Positions 55,785-64,000 are shown, counted from the first letter of the stretch. The stretch: 64,000 nucleotides of DNA from Dyella flava (GCF_016904955.1 NZ_JADIKE010000035.1:186001-250000), one strand, 5' to 3'. Notes: generated from the letters alone by a model not told the origin. Numbers and translations: made by a program.

Positions 55785-57314
55785 ATGGCAAGCAAGGAAA
55801 CCCAAGCGAACACCACCAGCGTGGTCATCGATGGCCGCAGCGTTTACGAGTCGCTCTGCGACAAGATCAACCTGAGCCCGGTGCAGGAAGCACGCCCGCT
55901 CGAAGCATTTCAAGACAACGACCTGCTCTCCGAATCGCCCGCCGATGAACGCATGGCCCTCGCGGTCAGCGTATTCCTCAAAATGGTCGGTGATGCCAGC
56001 CGCCAGATCGATCGCCTGGACAAATCCCTGCTCGACTTCCACATCGGGCGCATCGACGCACAAATCAGCGCACAGCTCGATGCCGTCATGCACTCCCGTG
56101 AGTTCCAGCAGATCGAAGCCGCGTGGCGCGGCTTGAAGTTCCTGGTCGACCGCACCGATTTCCGCAAGAATGTGAAAATCGAAGTGCTCGACGTCTCCAA
56201 GGAAGCCCTGCAACAGGATTTCGAGGACACACCGGAAGTGATCCAGAGCGGCCTCTATCGCCACGCCTACATCCAGGAGTACGACACCCCCGGTGGCGAA
56301 CCCATTGGCTCGATCATCTCCAACTACGAATTCGACAACTCGCCGCAGGACGTCGCCCTGCTGCGCAACATCTCCAAGGTCGCCGCTTCCGCCCACGTGC
56401 CGTTCATCGGCGCCGTCGGCCCGCACTTTTTCGGCAAGGAGACCATGGAAGAAGTCGCCGCCATCCAGGACATTGGCAACTACTTCGATCGCGCCGAATA
56501 CATCAAGTGGAAGACTTTCCGCGACACCGACGACGCGCGCTACGTCGGCCTGACCATGCCGCGTGTACTGGGCCGCCTGCCCTATGGTCCTGACACCCGG
56601 CCCGTGCGCGGCTTCAACTATCAAGAAGCGGTCAAGGGTCCGGATCACAACCGCTATCTGTGGGTGAACGCCGCTTTCGCCTTCGCCGCCAACATGGTGC
56701 AGAGCTTTATCAAGAACGGCTGGTGCGTGCAGATCCGCGGCCCGCAGGCGGGTGGCAAGGTGGAAGATCTCCCCGTGCACCTCTACGACCTCGGCACCGG
56801 CTACCAGCCGAAGATCCCCACCGAAGTACTAATCCCCGAAACGCGCGAATTCGAATTCGCCAACCTGGGCTTCATCCCGCTGTCGTTCTACAAGAATCAC
56901 GACTTCGCCTGTTTCTTCTCTGCCAACTCCACGCAGAAACCGGCGCTGTACGACACCCAGGAAGCCACCGCCAATAGCCGCATCAACGCGCGCCTGCCGT
57001 ACATCTTCCTGCTCTCGCGCATCGCACATTACCTCAAGCTGATCCAGCGCGAAAACATCGGCACCACCAAGGACCGCCGACTGCTCGAGCTGGAACTCAA
57101 CAACTGGATCAAGAATCTTGTCACCGAGATGACCGATCCGGGTGACGACCTGCAGGCATCTCACCCGCTGCGCGAAGCCAAGGTCACCGTGGAAGACATC
57201 GAGGACAACCCCGGTTTCTTCCGCATCAAGCTCTTCATCGTGCCGCACTTCCAGGTGGAAGGCATGGATATCGGCCTTTCGCTGGTGTCGCAGATGCCCA
57301 AGGCCAAGAGCTGA
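55785..57314 (+). CDS. tssC: T6SS sheath large subunit TssC (VipB)
   Basis: Large contractile-sheath subunit. The 509-aa protein has SREFQQIEAAWRGLKFLVDR, FDNSPQDVALLRNISKVAASA, LPYGPDTRPVRGFNYQE, NLGFIPLSFYKNHDFACFFS and the C-terminal GMDIGLSLVSQMPKAKS. AAGGA sits 7 nt before the ATG. Length is as usual (about 490-510 aa). Confidence 0.95.
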   Translation: MASKETQANTTSVVIDGRSVYESLCDKINLSPVQEARPLEAFQDNDLLSESPADERMALAVSVFLKMVGDASRQIDRLDKSLLDFHIGRIDAQISAQLDAVMHSREFQQIEAAWRGLKFLVDRTDFRKNVKIEVLDVSKEALQQDFEDTPEVIQSGLYRHAYIQEYDTPGGEPIGSIISNYEFDNSPQDVALLRNISKVAASAHVPFIGAVGPHFFGKETMEEVAAIQDIGNYFDRAEYIKWKTFRDTDDARYVGLTMPRVLGRLPYGPDTRPVRGFNYQEAVKGPDHNRYLWVNAAFAFAANMVQSFIKNGWCVQIRGPQAGGKVEDLPVHLYDLGTGYQPKIPTEVLIPETREFEFANLGFIPLSFYKNHDFACFFSANSTQKPALYDTQEATANSRINARLPYIFLLSRIAHYLKLIQRENIGTTKDRRLLELELNNWIKNLVTEMTDPGDDLQASHPLREAKVTVEDIEDNPGFFRIKLFIVPHFQVEGMDIGLSLVSQMPKAKS

Positions 57315-57344
57315 ACTACCTGGCAAGCCACAAGAGCAACGATC

Positions 57345-57383
57345 GTCTCTGTCGCACCATCATGGCTTGGGTGCGGCAGAGGC
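57345..57383 (+). promoter_or_regulatory. Long hairpin downstream of tssC
   Basis: Arms 57345-57357 and 57371-57383 pair over 13 bp with two G-U wobbles around a 13-nt loop; no T run follows, so it is not a standard terminator. It lies 31 nt after the tssC stop. It may stabilise the sheath mRNA or lower read-through into the effector genes. Confidence 0.5.
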
Positions 57384-57423
57384 GTCACATGGTCAAGCAC
57401 GCTTAACAAACGAATCCGTACCC

Positions 57424-58032
57424 ATGCGAAAACAACCGGATAACCAGACGAGAATAGATAAATCACTTGTCTTTCTCTTCACCTTCCTCTGCCTAACAGC
57501 GTGTTACGCACAGGTGTCGATACCGCAAGGATTTTCCTCCTATGCGTCCGAGCCTATCGGCAATGGAGCAACCTGCCATGCAGGAGCTGTACTTGACGAA
57601 GACGGAATGAACCAAAAGCCATTCGCCTATGTGGAGGACCTCGATCATCGGGTCCGCTGGACAGCGCCGATCGCCTTGCCGAACGATGCTTATCAAGCAC
57701 GTTTGACGCACTGTGAACGGCTCAACGATGCATTGTACGTGCTGATGCAAGCCGACACGCAACAGCAACAGACGCTCTCTCAGACACTACTTCAAATAGT
57801 CAAACTAAATGCCGCGAATGGCGCAGTCATCGGATCGACTTACGTCGATGTGCCTGGCGTCAAAGATGCGTATTCGTCATGGGTAGATAAGGGCAATGTA
57901 AACTTTCAAGCCGAGAAAGAGAAATTGATCATCTCCGGACACTACTTTCGTCTGGCCGACCCGAACGACCGCAAGACATTTGAGATAGATATAGACACGA
58001 AGGTTGCTCAAGCTGATCAAGGGAAGAACTGA
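57424..58032 (+). CDS. Lipoprotein, immunity candidate for the GH73-VgrG
   Basis: I recognise no family. The 202-aa protein has a signal peptide ending in a lipobox (FLCLTAC, Cys27), so it should be a periplasm-facing lipoprotein. The mature part includes paired Cys (GNGATCHAG; LTHCERLND) and a hydrophilic C-terminus. The stop overlaps the vgrG start by 1 nt, so the two are coupled. Lying immediately before a VgrG with a peptidoglycan hydrolase domain, it is the natural immunity candidate, although immunity genes usually come after the effector. The function is inferred. Confidence 0.65.
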   Translation: MRKQPDNQTRIDKSLVFLFTFLCLTACYAQVSIPQGFSSYASEPIGNGATCHAGAVLDEDGMNQKPFAYVEDLDHRVRWTAPIALPNDAYQARLTHCERLNDALYVLMQADTQQQQTLSQTLLQIVKLNAANGAVIGSTYVDVPGVKDAYSSWVDKGNVNFQAEKEKLIISGHYFRLADPNDRKTFEIDIDTKVAQADQGKN

Positions 58033-60974
58033 TGAGCAGCAATGATCAATTTATCACCGATCTCTATCCATCCGCGCAAATAGTCTCCCAGGAATTTGGC
58101 ATGTCTTGGGAGCTGATTCTTGCTCAAGCCGCTCAGGAGACGGGTTGGGGCCAAAAAGTACTTCCCGGCACGAACAACATTTTCAACATAAAAGCCAACA
58201 GCAGCTGGCAAGGCGCAACCAAGACTTTCAATGTCTGGGAAATCGAAAATGGCAAGAAAGTTTGGAAGGACGAACCCTTTCGTTCTTATGAATCGATAGA
58301 AGACGCCTTGCGGGATCGAGTGAAGTTTTTACAAGAAAACCCACGCTACGCCAATGCAGGCTTATTCGATCAAGGAACTCTTGGATTTTTCGAAAAGGAA
58401 GCAGATGCGTTGCAAAAAGGTGGCTATGCCACCGATCCAAATTATGCACAAAACCTAAAAACCGTATTCAACGGACCAACCATGCAACGAGGCATCGCCT
58501 CGGCAAAACGCAACCAAATACCAACCACTTCGAATGTATCCACCCCCACGAAGACTGATCTAAGTACGAGCGCACTGCATCGTCTCGACGATAAATCGAC
58601 GGACCAAACCGGTGGCGCATTTGCCAAAAATTACGCCAAGAAGCTTTCGATGACATCGACACATCAGCTCAGCCAAGCCTACCATTTGCACATCGCAGGC
58701 AGCTCCGCTCCGTTTTCCGTGCTCAGCTTCAAGGGCAAGGAAGCTTTCAGCAAGCCCTATCGCTTCAAGATCAAAGTCACCAGTCCTATCGCGGACCTGA
58801 CGATCACTTCCGTGCTGGGCAAAATGGCGAGCCTCACCATTCAGCCCATCGATACCACCGCCGCGTCCCTGCGTGTGCTGGTCGGCAATCTGGCCGATAC
58901 ACTCGCCACCCCGCCCCCCGCGCGTGTCTTCCGCGGCTTGATCACCCAGTTCGATCAGCTGTCCACATCGCCTGATCAAACGCACTACCGCCTGGTGCTC
59001 GAGCCACGCGTGGCCGATCTGTCGCGTGAAGTCACCAGCCGACTGTTTCAGCAACAAACCGCGCCGGAGATCCTGGAAGCCGTGCTGCGCCATGCCGGTC
59101 TCACCGCCAATGACTTCCAGTTCAAGCTGCGTGCCAGTTATCCGACGCGGGAATACACCACCCAGTACGAAGAAACCACACTCGCGTTTCTCCAACGCAT
59201 CGCCGCGGATGAAGGGATCTGGTTTCGCTTTACCCAGACCGATGACCGCGAAGTCATCGTCTTCGGTGACGATATTGACGCTTACGACCGCAGTGGCCTC
59301 ACCGTGCCCCTCCGTGCCGATGCTGGCCTGGAAAGCGTGGGCGCCGAGGCGGTTAAATCGCTCGCACAACGCCGCCGCCGAGTCACCCAATCGGTGCGTC
59401 TGCATGACAACAACCACCGCACCGCAGGCGTCTCGCTACTCACCGACGCTAACCTCGCCCGCGACGACAGCACTACCGCCGGCACCGACTACCGCTGGGG
59501 CGAGCATCAAAAAGACCCCAGCGATGCCCAACGCCTCGCCCAACTACGCCACCAGGCCCACCTCACCCAGCAGGTCCTCTACGACGGCACGGCCAATGCG
59601 CTCGCTCTCGCGCCGGGAAGCGTGTTGCAACTGCGCGACAAGACCCTGCCCGATGCGCCACACGGCTTGGTGATCACCGCCGTCACCCACATCGCCGCGC
59701 GCGACCAGCCTTATAGCAATACCTTTGAAGCCATCCCCGCTGATCGTCCCTATCGCAGCCAACCACTGCCCTGGCCCAGCATCAGCGGCCTGCTGCCCGC
59801 CCGCATCATGTCGCCCGGTGACTACAAGTACGCCTACCTCACCCCGGCAGGCGAATACCGCGTTCAGCTGCCTTTCGATCTGGACAACTGGAGCCCCGGC
59901 GGCACCAGCCGCCCGGTGCGCCTGGCCAAGCCCTACAGCGGCCGCGACTACGGCCATCACTTTCCGCTGATCGATGGTGCGGAAGTCATCCTCGGCTTTA
60001 CCCAAGGCGATCCGGATCGCCCCACCATCGTTGGTGCCGTCCACAACAGCCAACGCACGGACCTGGTCACCAACCAGAACAACACGCGCAACCTGATTCG
60101 CACCGCCGCCCAGAACGAGCTGCGCATGGAGGATCGCGAGGGTATCGAACACATCCACCTGACGACGCCCACCCAGACTAGCGAGCTCAATCTGGGCCAC
60201 ATGGTGGATGGGCAGAACAAGGAGCGCGGTAGCGGGGCCGAATTGCGTACCGACGGGCACGCCAGTGTGCGTGCGGCCAAAGGCTTGTTCATGAGCGCCG
60301 ATGCGCAGCCGAGGGCAAATGGCCAGCAATTGGATATGCAGGCGGCGATGGCGCCACTGCAACAGGCGCAGATGCATTTGCAGTCCTTGTCGGAGGCCGC
60401 ACAGACAGCCCACGCCCTCGCCGCCGACACCGCCGCACAAAAAGCATTGATCGAGAACCGGCTCAAGGATTTGCAGGCGCGCGTCGCCCTGCTGAGCGCG
60501 CCCGATGGCATTGGCATCACCACCGGCGACTCGCTGCACCTCAACGCCGCGCAGAACCTCATCGCCACCGCCGGTGGTCACCTCGATGTCGGCGTCATGA
60601 AGCGCCTCACCGTCGCCGCGGGCGAGCTAGTTTCCGTGTTCGCGCAAAAGCTTGGTATCAAGCTTTTCGCCGCCAAGGGCAAAGTTGAAATCCAAGCGCA
60701 AAGCGATGCGCTGGATCTTCTCGCCGATCAGCAGTTGCGCGTGGCAAGTGCGAAGCAAGACGTGCAAGTCACCGGAAAAACCAAGGCGGTGATGGCCTGC
60801 GGTGGTGCGTCGTTCACGATCGAGAACGGCGGTTTTGTTTTCACCTGCCCGGGGGAATTCCGGATCAAGGCGAACTCTTTCGTCTTCGAGGGGCCATCGA
60901 ACGTCAGCACGCCGTCGCCCATCTTCCCCAACAGCGAACTCGTCGCTGCCCGCAGCTATCCCTGGACACGCTAA
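58032..60974 (+). CDS. vgrG: VgrG spike with N-terminal FlgJ-like glucosaminidase (GH73) domain
   Basis: The 980-aa protein combines an enzyme and a T6SS spike. Residues 1-150 match the FlgJ/GH73 glucosaminidase: FITDLYPSAQIVSQEFGMSW, AQAAQETGWG with catalytic Glu36, GTNNIFNIKANSSWQG, FRSYESIEDALRDRVKFLQ and NPRYANAG. A low-complexity Thr/Ser linker (about 160-205) follows, then a complete VgrG from Met207 (nt 58650): gp27-like HLHIAGSSAPFSVLSFKGKE, SYPTREYTTQYEETTLAFLQ, gp5-like OB region GEYRVQLPFDLDNWSPGG and a DUF2345-type C-terminus. The first 600 nt are clearly more AT-rich than the VgrG part. Most evolved VgrGs carry their effector at the C-terminus. Confidence 0.93.
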   Translation: MSSNDQFITDLYPSAQIVSQEFGMSWELILAQAAQETGWGQKVLPGTNNIFNIKANSSWQGATKTFNVWEIENGKKVWKDEPFRSYESIEDALRDRVKFLQENPRYANAGLFDQGTLGFFEKEADALQKGGYATDPNYAQNLKTVFNGPTMQRGIASAKRNQIPTTSNVSTPTKTDLSTSALHRLDDKSTDQTGGAFAKNYAKKLSMTSTHQLSQAYHLHIAGSSAPFSVLSFKGKEAFSKPYRFKIKVTSPIADLTITSVLGKMASLTIQPIDTTAASLRVLVGNLADTLATPPPARVFRGLITQFDQLSTSPDQTHYRLVLEPRVADLSREVTSRLFQQQTAPEILEAVLRHAGLTANDFQFKLRASYPTREYTTQYEETTLAFLQRIAADEGIWFRFTQTDDREVIVFGDDIDAYDRSGLTVPLRADAGLESVGAEAVKSLAQRRRRVTQSVRLHDNNHRTAGVSLLTDANLARDDSTTAGTDYRWGEHQKDPSDAQRLAQLRHQAHLTQQVLYDGTANALALAPGSVLQLRDKTLPDAPHGLVITAVTHIAARDQPYSNTFEAIPADRPYRSQPLPWPSISGLLPARIMSPGDYKYAYLTPAGEYRVQLPFDLDNWSPGGTSRPVRLAKPYSGRDYGHHFPLIDGAEVILGFTQGDPDRPTIVGAVHNSQRTDLVTNQNNTRNLIRTAAQNELRMEDREGIEHIHLTTPTQTSELNLGHMVDGQNKERGSGAELRTDGHASVRAAKGLFMSADAQPRANGQQLDMQAAMAPLQQAQMHLQSLSEAAQTAHALAADTAAQKALIENRLKDLQARVALLSAPDGIGITTGDSLHLNAAQNLIATAGGHLDVGVMKRLTVAAGELVSVFAQKLGIKLFAAKGKVEIQAQSDALDLLADQQLRVASAKQDVQVTGKTKAVMACGGASFTIENGGFVFTCPGEFRIKANSFVFEGPSNVSTPSPIFPNSELVAARSYPWTR

Positions 60975-60976
60975 CC

Positions 60977-63388
60977 ATGATCATCAGCCCCCCTTTCCTG
61001 CCGCAACCGGACCCTACCTTCCGCAACGCGGATGCCATCGACCCCGTGATGGATGCGGTGGAGGGCTTCGAGCTCGCGCACGGCATCTACCCGATCGCCT
61101 TCGATCGCCGCTGGCACGGCGGTGTGCATCTTGCGCCGAACATGGACATGGAGGTTCGCGCCATTGCCGATGGCGAAGTCGTTGCCTACCGCGTGTGCCA
61201 GCACGTATACGATCGGGGCGAAGGCACGCCCGACAGTAACGCCGGCTTTGTCCTGCTCAAGCACACCACCGAAACCGGCGACGGCCGTACTCTCACTTTC
61301 TACTCGCTCTACATGCATTTGCTGGAACTGGCCGGCTACCAGTCCATTGGCGCCGACGCGCAACTAATCCCGGCATTCCTGCGTAGGCCGGTGGGTCACC
61401 CCTATCGCAAGGTGATTCCCGCCGCCCAGCCCGGCGGGGGGCAGAAGGTTTACCGCAAGGACATCCTCGGCTGGATCGGGCAGTGCCATGGCCAGAAACA
61501 TCTGCATTTCGAAATCTTCATGACACAGGAGGATTTCAACGCGTACTTTGGTACCACCCAGCTTGGCAATACGCATCCACGCACCCCATCCAGCACCGAC
61601 TATTGGGGGCACAGCTACTACGTGATACCGGGCGGACAAACGCTCCGCAGTACGGCTCCAAGCCAATTTGACTCGCACTACTTTCCCACCCTGCAGCAGG
61701 GGCAGCTCGACGACGACCACACGCTATACGTGGAAGCGTATTTCGACAAGGGCCATCGCTACACGCAATCGTGGATCGACAAGGGGGACGGACACCGGAT
61801 GCCGCTCACCGACAAGCCGGTGAAGGAGGAGGACTACGAATACCAACTCTACGAGCGTGCCACCAAGCTGTATCCGGGCTGCCCCAGTGACGGTTACGAA
61901 CTGCTGCGCTTCGGCCGCATTCTGTCCAGTCCCGCGACGCTGACCGACGGCCAGGTCACTACGGGACTGGGTTTTGCATCCGGCATGGCGGGCGATTCCC
62001 GTCCCATGCACATCGAAAGCCCCTGTGCCACCTGGGTTTCGGTCATGTTCGATCAAGGGAAAAGAGGCTACATCGACATCCATCACCCCAGCATCCAGAA
62101 GCTTTCCGACGCGGATTTCCCGTGCTTCAAAGGCTGGCAAAAACTCAGCGAAGGAAACGGCCCCTTCAACGGCGACGGCCTGTGCGACATCGACTCGCTG
62201 AAAAAGCTCGTCAAAGATGTCGCCGATCATCAGACCGCGCAAGAAATCGCCCAGAAACAGGAATACAAGAAAGAAGACATCCTTGCCCGCTATATCAAGT
62301 TCAACGACAAGGTCCGCCAACAACTACACGGATTCGTATGCCAAGCGCCCAGCGAATGGGACAGCTCCAGCAACCACGCGCGATATCAAAAGCTCATGGC
62401 CGAAGGGGAGTTCTACCACGGCGACGAGCCGGGCTACGACGCATTCATCAAGCTGCTGTCGTCGTTTCAGTTTTGGGATAAGACGGGCTTCAAACCGGGG
62501 GAGAAGTTTTGGTTCTTTCATCCGCTCGCGTTCATTCGACACTTCAGGAAGTGTGGGTGGTTGAGTACTGACGAAATAGCGTCAACGTTCCCCAAATACG
62601 CATATTACAAGTTAGCGCAAAACACCTATAGCGCCATAACAAACAGCGTGAACGCAACAATAACAAAGCAGATCGCAACAGAACGAGTCGGCAAGTACAA
62701 AACCGCTCTAAATATAGCTATGCGCAAATACGGGATAGCAAACAACCGCAACCGCCAAGTCCAATTCTTAGGGCAGGTTTTTCTTGAAACTGATCGATGG
62801 AATACCATTAAGGAATATGGCGAGGGTAGATATAACCCAACGCAACCTGCGACGGAATATTACGCGGCATTCTATGGCAGAGGAGTCCTACAGTTAACGT
62901 GGGCAGATTTATACGATGCCTATGGTGCGTTTATGCATTTGGCCAATAACGCTTCTGAAATCTACGCCGACCCAAGGATCTCAAAGACATCAGCTCATTG
63001 GTTTGGCGATCCCAGGCAGAAAGATGCACAAGGAAAAGTAGTTATTGCCGGGCGTAAGCAAACCTGGTGTCCACGCTACGATCCACAGACAATCTGCGAA
63101 TCCCTCGACTTGACTTGTGATAGCGGAGGGTTCTTTTGGATTTACAAGCATCATGATGGGGTTAGAAACATTAATCGTGTAGCAGACTTACCTGTAAACC
63201 AGGCTTCCATTGCCCGTGTTTCTATATTGGTAAATGGTGGCGGCAATGGCTTCTATGAAAGACAAGCATTTAGCTTGTTTGTCGCGAAGCGCCTAACAGA
63301 TATGACCAATGTAGATCAAATGTGCACATTTACGCCACCCAAGTGCAGCAAAAGCATCACGATTAATTATTCAAACATTGAGGAATAA
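60977..63388 (+). CDS. Two-domain peptidoglycan hydrolase effector (M23-like plus GH19-like)
   Basis: A probable VgrG-linked cargo, starting 2 nt after vgrG. The 803-aa protein has an N-terminal LytM/M23-like domain with RWHGGVHLAPN (His47; His51 where Asp is usual), FYSLYMHLLEL and KHLHFEIF (His175, His177). A middle region (about 200-530) of unknown fold follows. The C-terminal domain (about 540-790) resembles GH19 chitinase/lysozymes: RQVQFLGQVFLETDRW with Glu604, YGRGVLQLTWADLYDAYG, GGFFWIYKH and VNGGGNGFYERQAF. There is no signal peptide, as for T6SS cargo. Base composition drops from GC-rich to AT-rich near 62560, close to the start of the GH19 part, which suggests toxin-domain replacement. 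Confidence 0.85.
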   Translation: MIISPPFLPQPDPTFRNADAIDPVMDAVEGFELAHGIYPIAFDRRWHGGVHLAPNMDMEVRAIADGEVVAYRVCQHVYDRGEGTPDSNAGFVLLKHTTETGDGRTLTFYSLYMHLLELAGYQSIGADAQLIPAFLRRPVGHPYRKVIPAAQPGGGQKVYRKDILGWIGQCHGQKHLHFEIFMTQEDFNAYFGTTQLGNTHPRTPSSTDYWGHSYYVIPGGQTLRSTAPSQFDSHYFPTLQQGQLDDDHTLYVEAYFDKGHRYTQSWIDKGDGHRMPLTDKPVKEEDYEYQLYERATKLYPGCPSDGYELLRFGRILSSPATLTDGQVTTGLGFASGMAGDSRPMHIESPCATWVSVMFDQGKRGYIDIHHPSIQKLSDADFPCFKGWQKLSEGNGPFNGDGLCDIDSLKKLVKDVADHQTAQEIAQKQEYKKEDILARYIKFNDKVRQQLHGFVCQAPSEWDSSSNHARYQKLMAEGEFYHGDEPGYDAFIKLLSSFQFWDKTGFKPGEKFWFFHPLAFIRHFRKCGWLSTDEIASTFPKYAYYKLAQNTYSAITNSVNATITKQIATERVGKYKTALNIAMRKYGIANNRNRQVQFLGQVFLETDRWNTIKEYGEGRYNPTQPATEYYAAFYGRGVLQLTWADLYDAYGAFMHLANNASEIYADPRISKTSAHWFGDPRQKDAQGKVVIAGRKQTWCPRYDPQTICESLDLTCDSGGFFWIYKHHDGVRNINRVADLPVNQASIARVSILVNGGGNGFYERQAFSLFVAKRLTDMTNVDQMCTFTPPKCSKSITINYSNIEE

Positions 63389-63394
63389 CAGGCC

Positions 63395-63931
63395 ATGAAA
63401 AAATCAGCAATATTCATTCTATTTATATCAATGACCTACAGCATAACTTCATACTCTCAGGCAGTTACCCTTAAACCACCACTCTCCGCCCCGGAAACAA
63501 TTCCCAATAACATCCGCTCTTTACTTGTGGAATTTGGAACTATCAAGTCAGACGCAAATAAATCGCTTACTTGGAATCAAAATGGAGAGCACCACTACTT
63601 CCTTCAGATTCAGGATGAAGGTGGAGGGTGTGCGATCGTGGACGTCAATAGCAAAACATCGACTTACCGTACGTTAGATTCTTACGGACAATGCCAAGTC
63701 ATCCTTGCCCCAAAAGTCGTGGATCTGACTGGCAATGGGTCAGCTGGCATCGTAATCACTTTGCGCCTTCAATCAAATGGCACGGAGGATACCTACACCG
63801 AACAAACCAATGCCTATATATACGTCCGAGAAAAGTCAGAATTCTGTAAGAACGACGATGCTGGAAGTTTTGCCAATGGGACGCGGGTCGCGAATTCAGT
63901 ACTTAAATTCGGCCCCTCCGACTGTAGGTAA
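63395..63931 (+). CDS. Secreted small protein, immunity candidate for the M23/GH19 effector
   Basis: No family recognised. The 178-aa protein has a Sec signal peptide (MKKSAIFILFISMTYSITSYSQA) and a mature periplasmic domain with paired Cys. It contains an LTGNGSAGIVITLRL stretch reminiscent of FG-GAP-like or XAC2610-type inhibitors of lysozyme-like enzymes. It starts 6 nt after the effector and shares its AT-rich composition, so the two were probably acquired together. Immunity is inferred from order and export. Confidence 0.65.
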   Translation: MKKSAIFILFISMTYSITSYSQAVTLKPPLSAPETIPNNIRSLLVEFGTIKSDANKSLTWNQNGEHHYFLQIQDEGGGCAIVDVNSKTSTYRTLDSYGQCQVILAPKVVDLTGNGSAGIVITLRLQSNGTEDTYTEQTNAYIYVREKSEFCKNDDAGSFANGTRVANSVLKFGPSDCR

Positions 63932-64000
63932 CTGAAGCGAACGTATTTGCCACGCGCAGCGAATCGCAGAGATTGCAATGGATTCGACATGAAACATATG
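63932..64000. other. Right-edge region, possible start of another gene
   Basis: No complete gene is present. An ATG at 63989 opens a frame that runs off the edge, but no Shine-Dalgarno sequence is visible and four codons are too few to call. Confidence 0.2.

Noticed and set aside
1..64000. CRISPR arrays, rRNA genes, prophage or integrase genes
   Set aside because: I looked for regularly spaced repeats, rRNA core sequences and integrase or terminase motifs and saw none. The only tandem repeats are those at tRNA-Ser.

Overview
The window comes from a GC-rich gammaproteobacterial chromosome, most likely of the Lysobacterales (Xanthomonadales), perhaps Rhodanobacteraceae. The evidence is the full nuoA-N operon without fusions, a type IV pilus pilZ gene downstream of tmk-holB, a KdkA/heptosyltransferase pair, and a Slp-like lipoprotein. 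No species call can be made from the sequence alone.

Housekeeping half (1-45.6 kb, mostly minus strand). A metY-rimP-nusA-infB translation/transcription operon opens the window; infB runs off the left edge. Its head is an initiator tRNA with its own promoter and two terminators between the tRNA and rimP. Next comes the respiratory complex I operon nuoA to nuoN, fourteen genes with gaps of 18 nt or less. Above it is a lipid/folate/peptidoglycan/replication run: yceD-rpmF-fabH-fabD-fabG-acpP-fabF-pabB-pabC-mltG-tmk-holB-(PIG-L deacetylase)-pilZ. Two terminators and one weaker hairpin divide this run, and plsX is missing from its usual place. On the plus strand lie a small membrane protein with yceF (maf), and a moxR-DUF58-transglutaminase operon followed by slp. 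The minus strand carries a GT39/ArnT-like glycosyltransferase, hinT-like HIT, recR, ybaB, dnaX, the SRP RNA and tRNA-Ser(GGA), then a metallo-beta-lactamase-fold hydrolase and Kdo kinase that diverge from a heptosyltransferase.

Two non-coding structures stand out here. A 294-bp element with 31-bp terminal inverted repeats and internal hairpins lies between dnaX and ybaB. Downstream of tRNA-Ser lies a tandem array in which the last 19 nt of the tRNA are repeated within hairpin-rich units.

Type VI secretion half (45.6-64 kb). Two divergent arms meet at 54.7-55.1 kb. The minus arm holds tssK-tssL-OmpA protein, hcp, a DUF2778/Tlde1-like L,D-transpeptidase-fold effector with a periplasmic immunity candidate, tssH (clpV), tssE and a lytic transglycosylase. 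The plus arm holds tssB-tssC, a small lipoprotein, a VgrG carrying an N-terminal FlgJ-like glucosaminidase (GH73) domain, an 803-aa protein with an M23-like N-terminus and a GH19-like C-terminus, and a secreted small protein. All three recognisable effector candidates target peptidoglycan, and each has an exported small protein beside it. Several effector modules are visibly more AT-rich than the neighbouring structural genes, which suggests module exchange. tssA, tssF, tssG, tssJ and a full tssM are not in the window and probably lie to the right.

The best candidates for something undescribed are the N-terminal GH73-VgrG fusion with its upstream lipoprotein, the M23/GH19 effector, the structured 294-bp repeat, and the tRNA-Ser trailer array.
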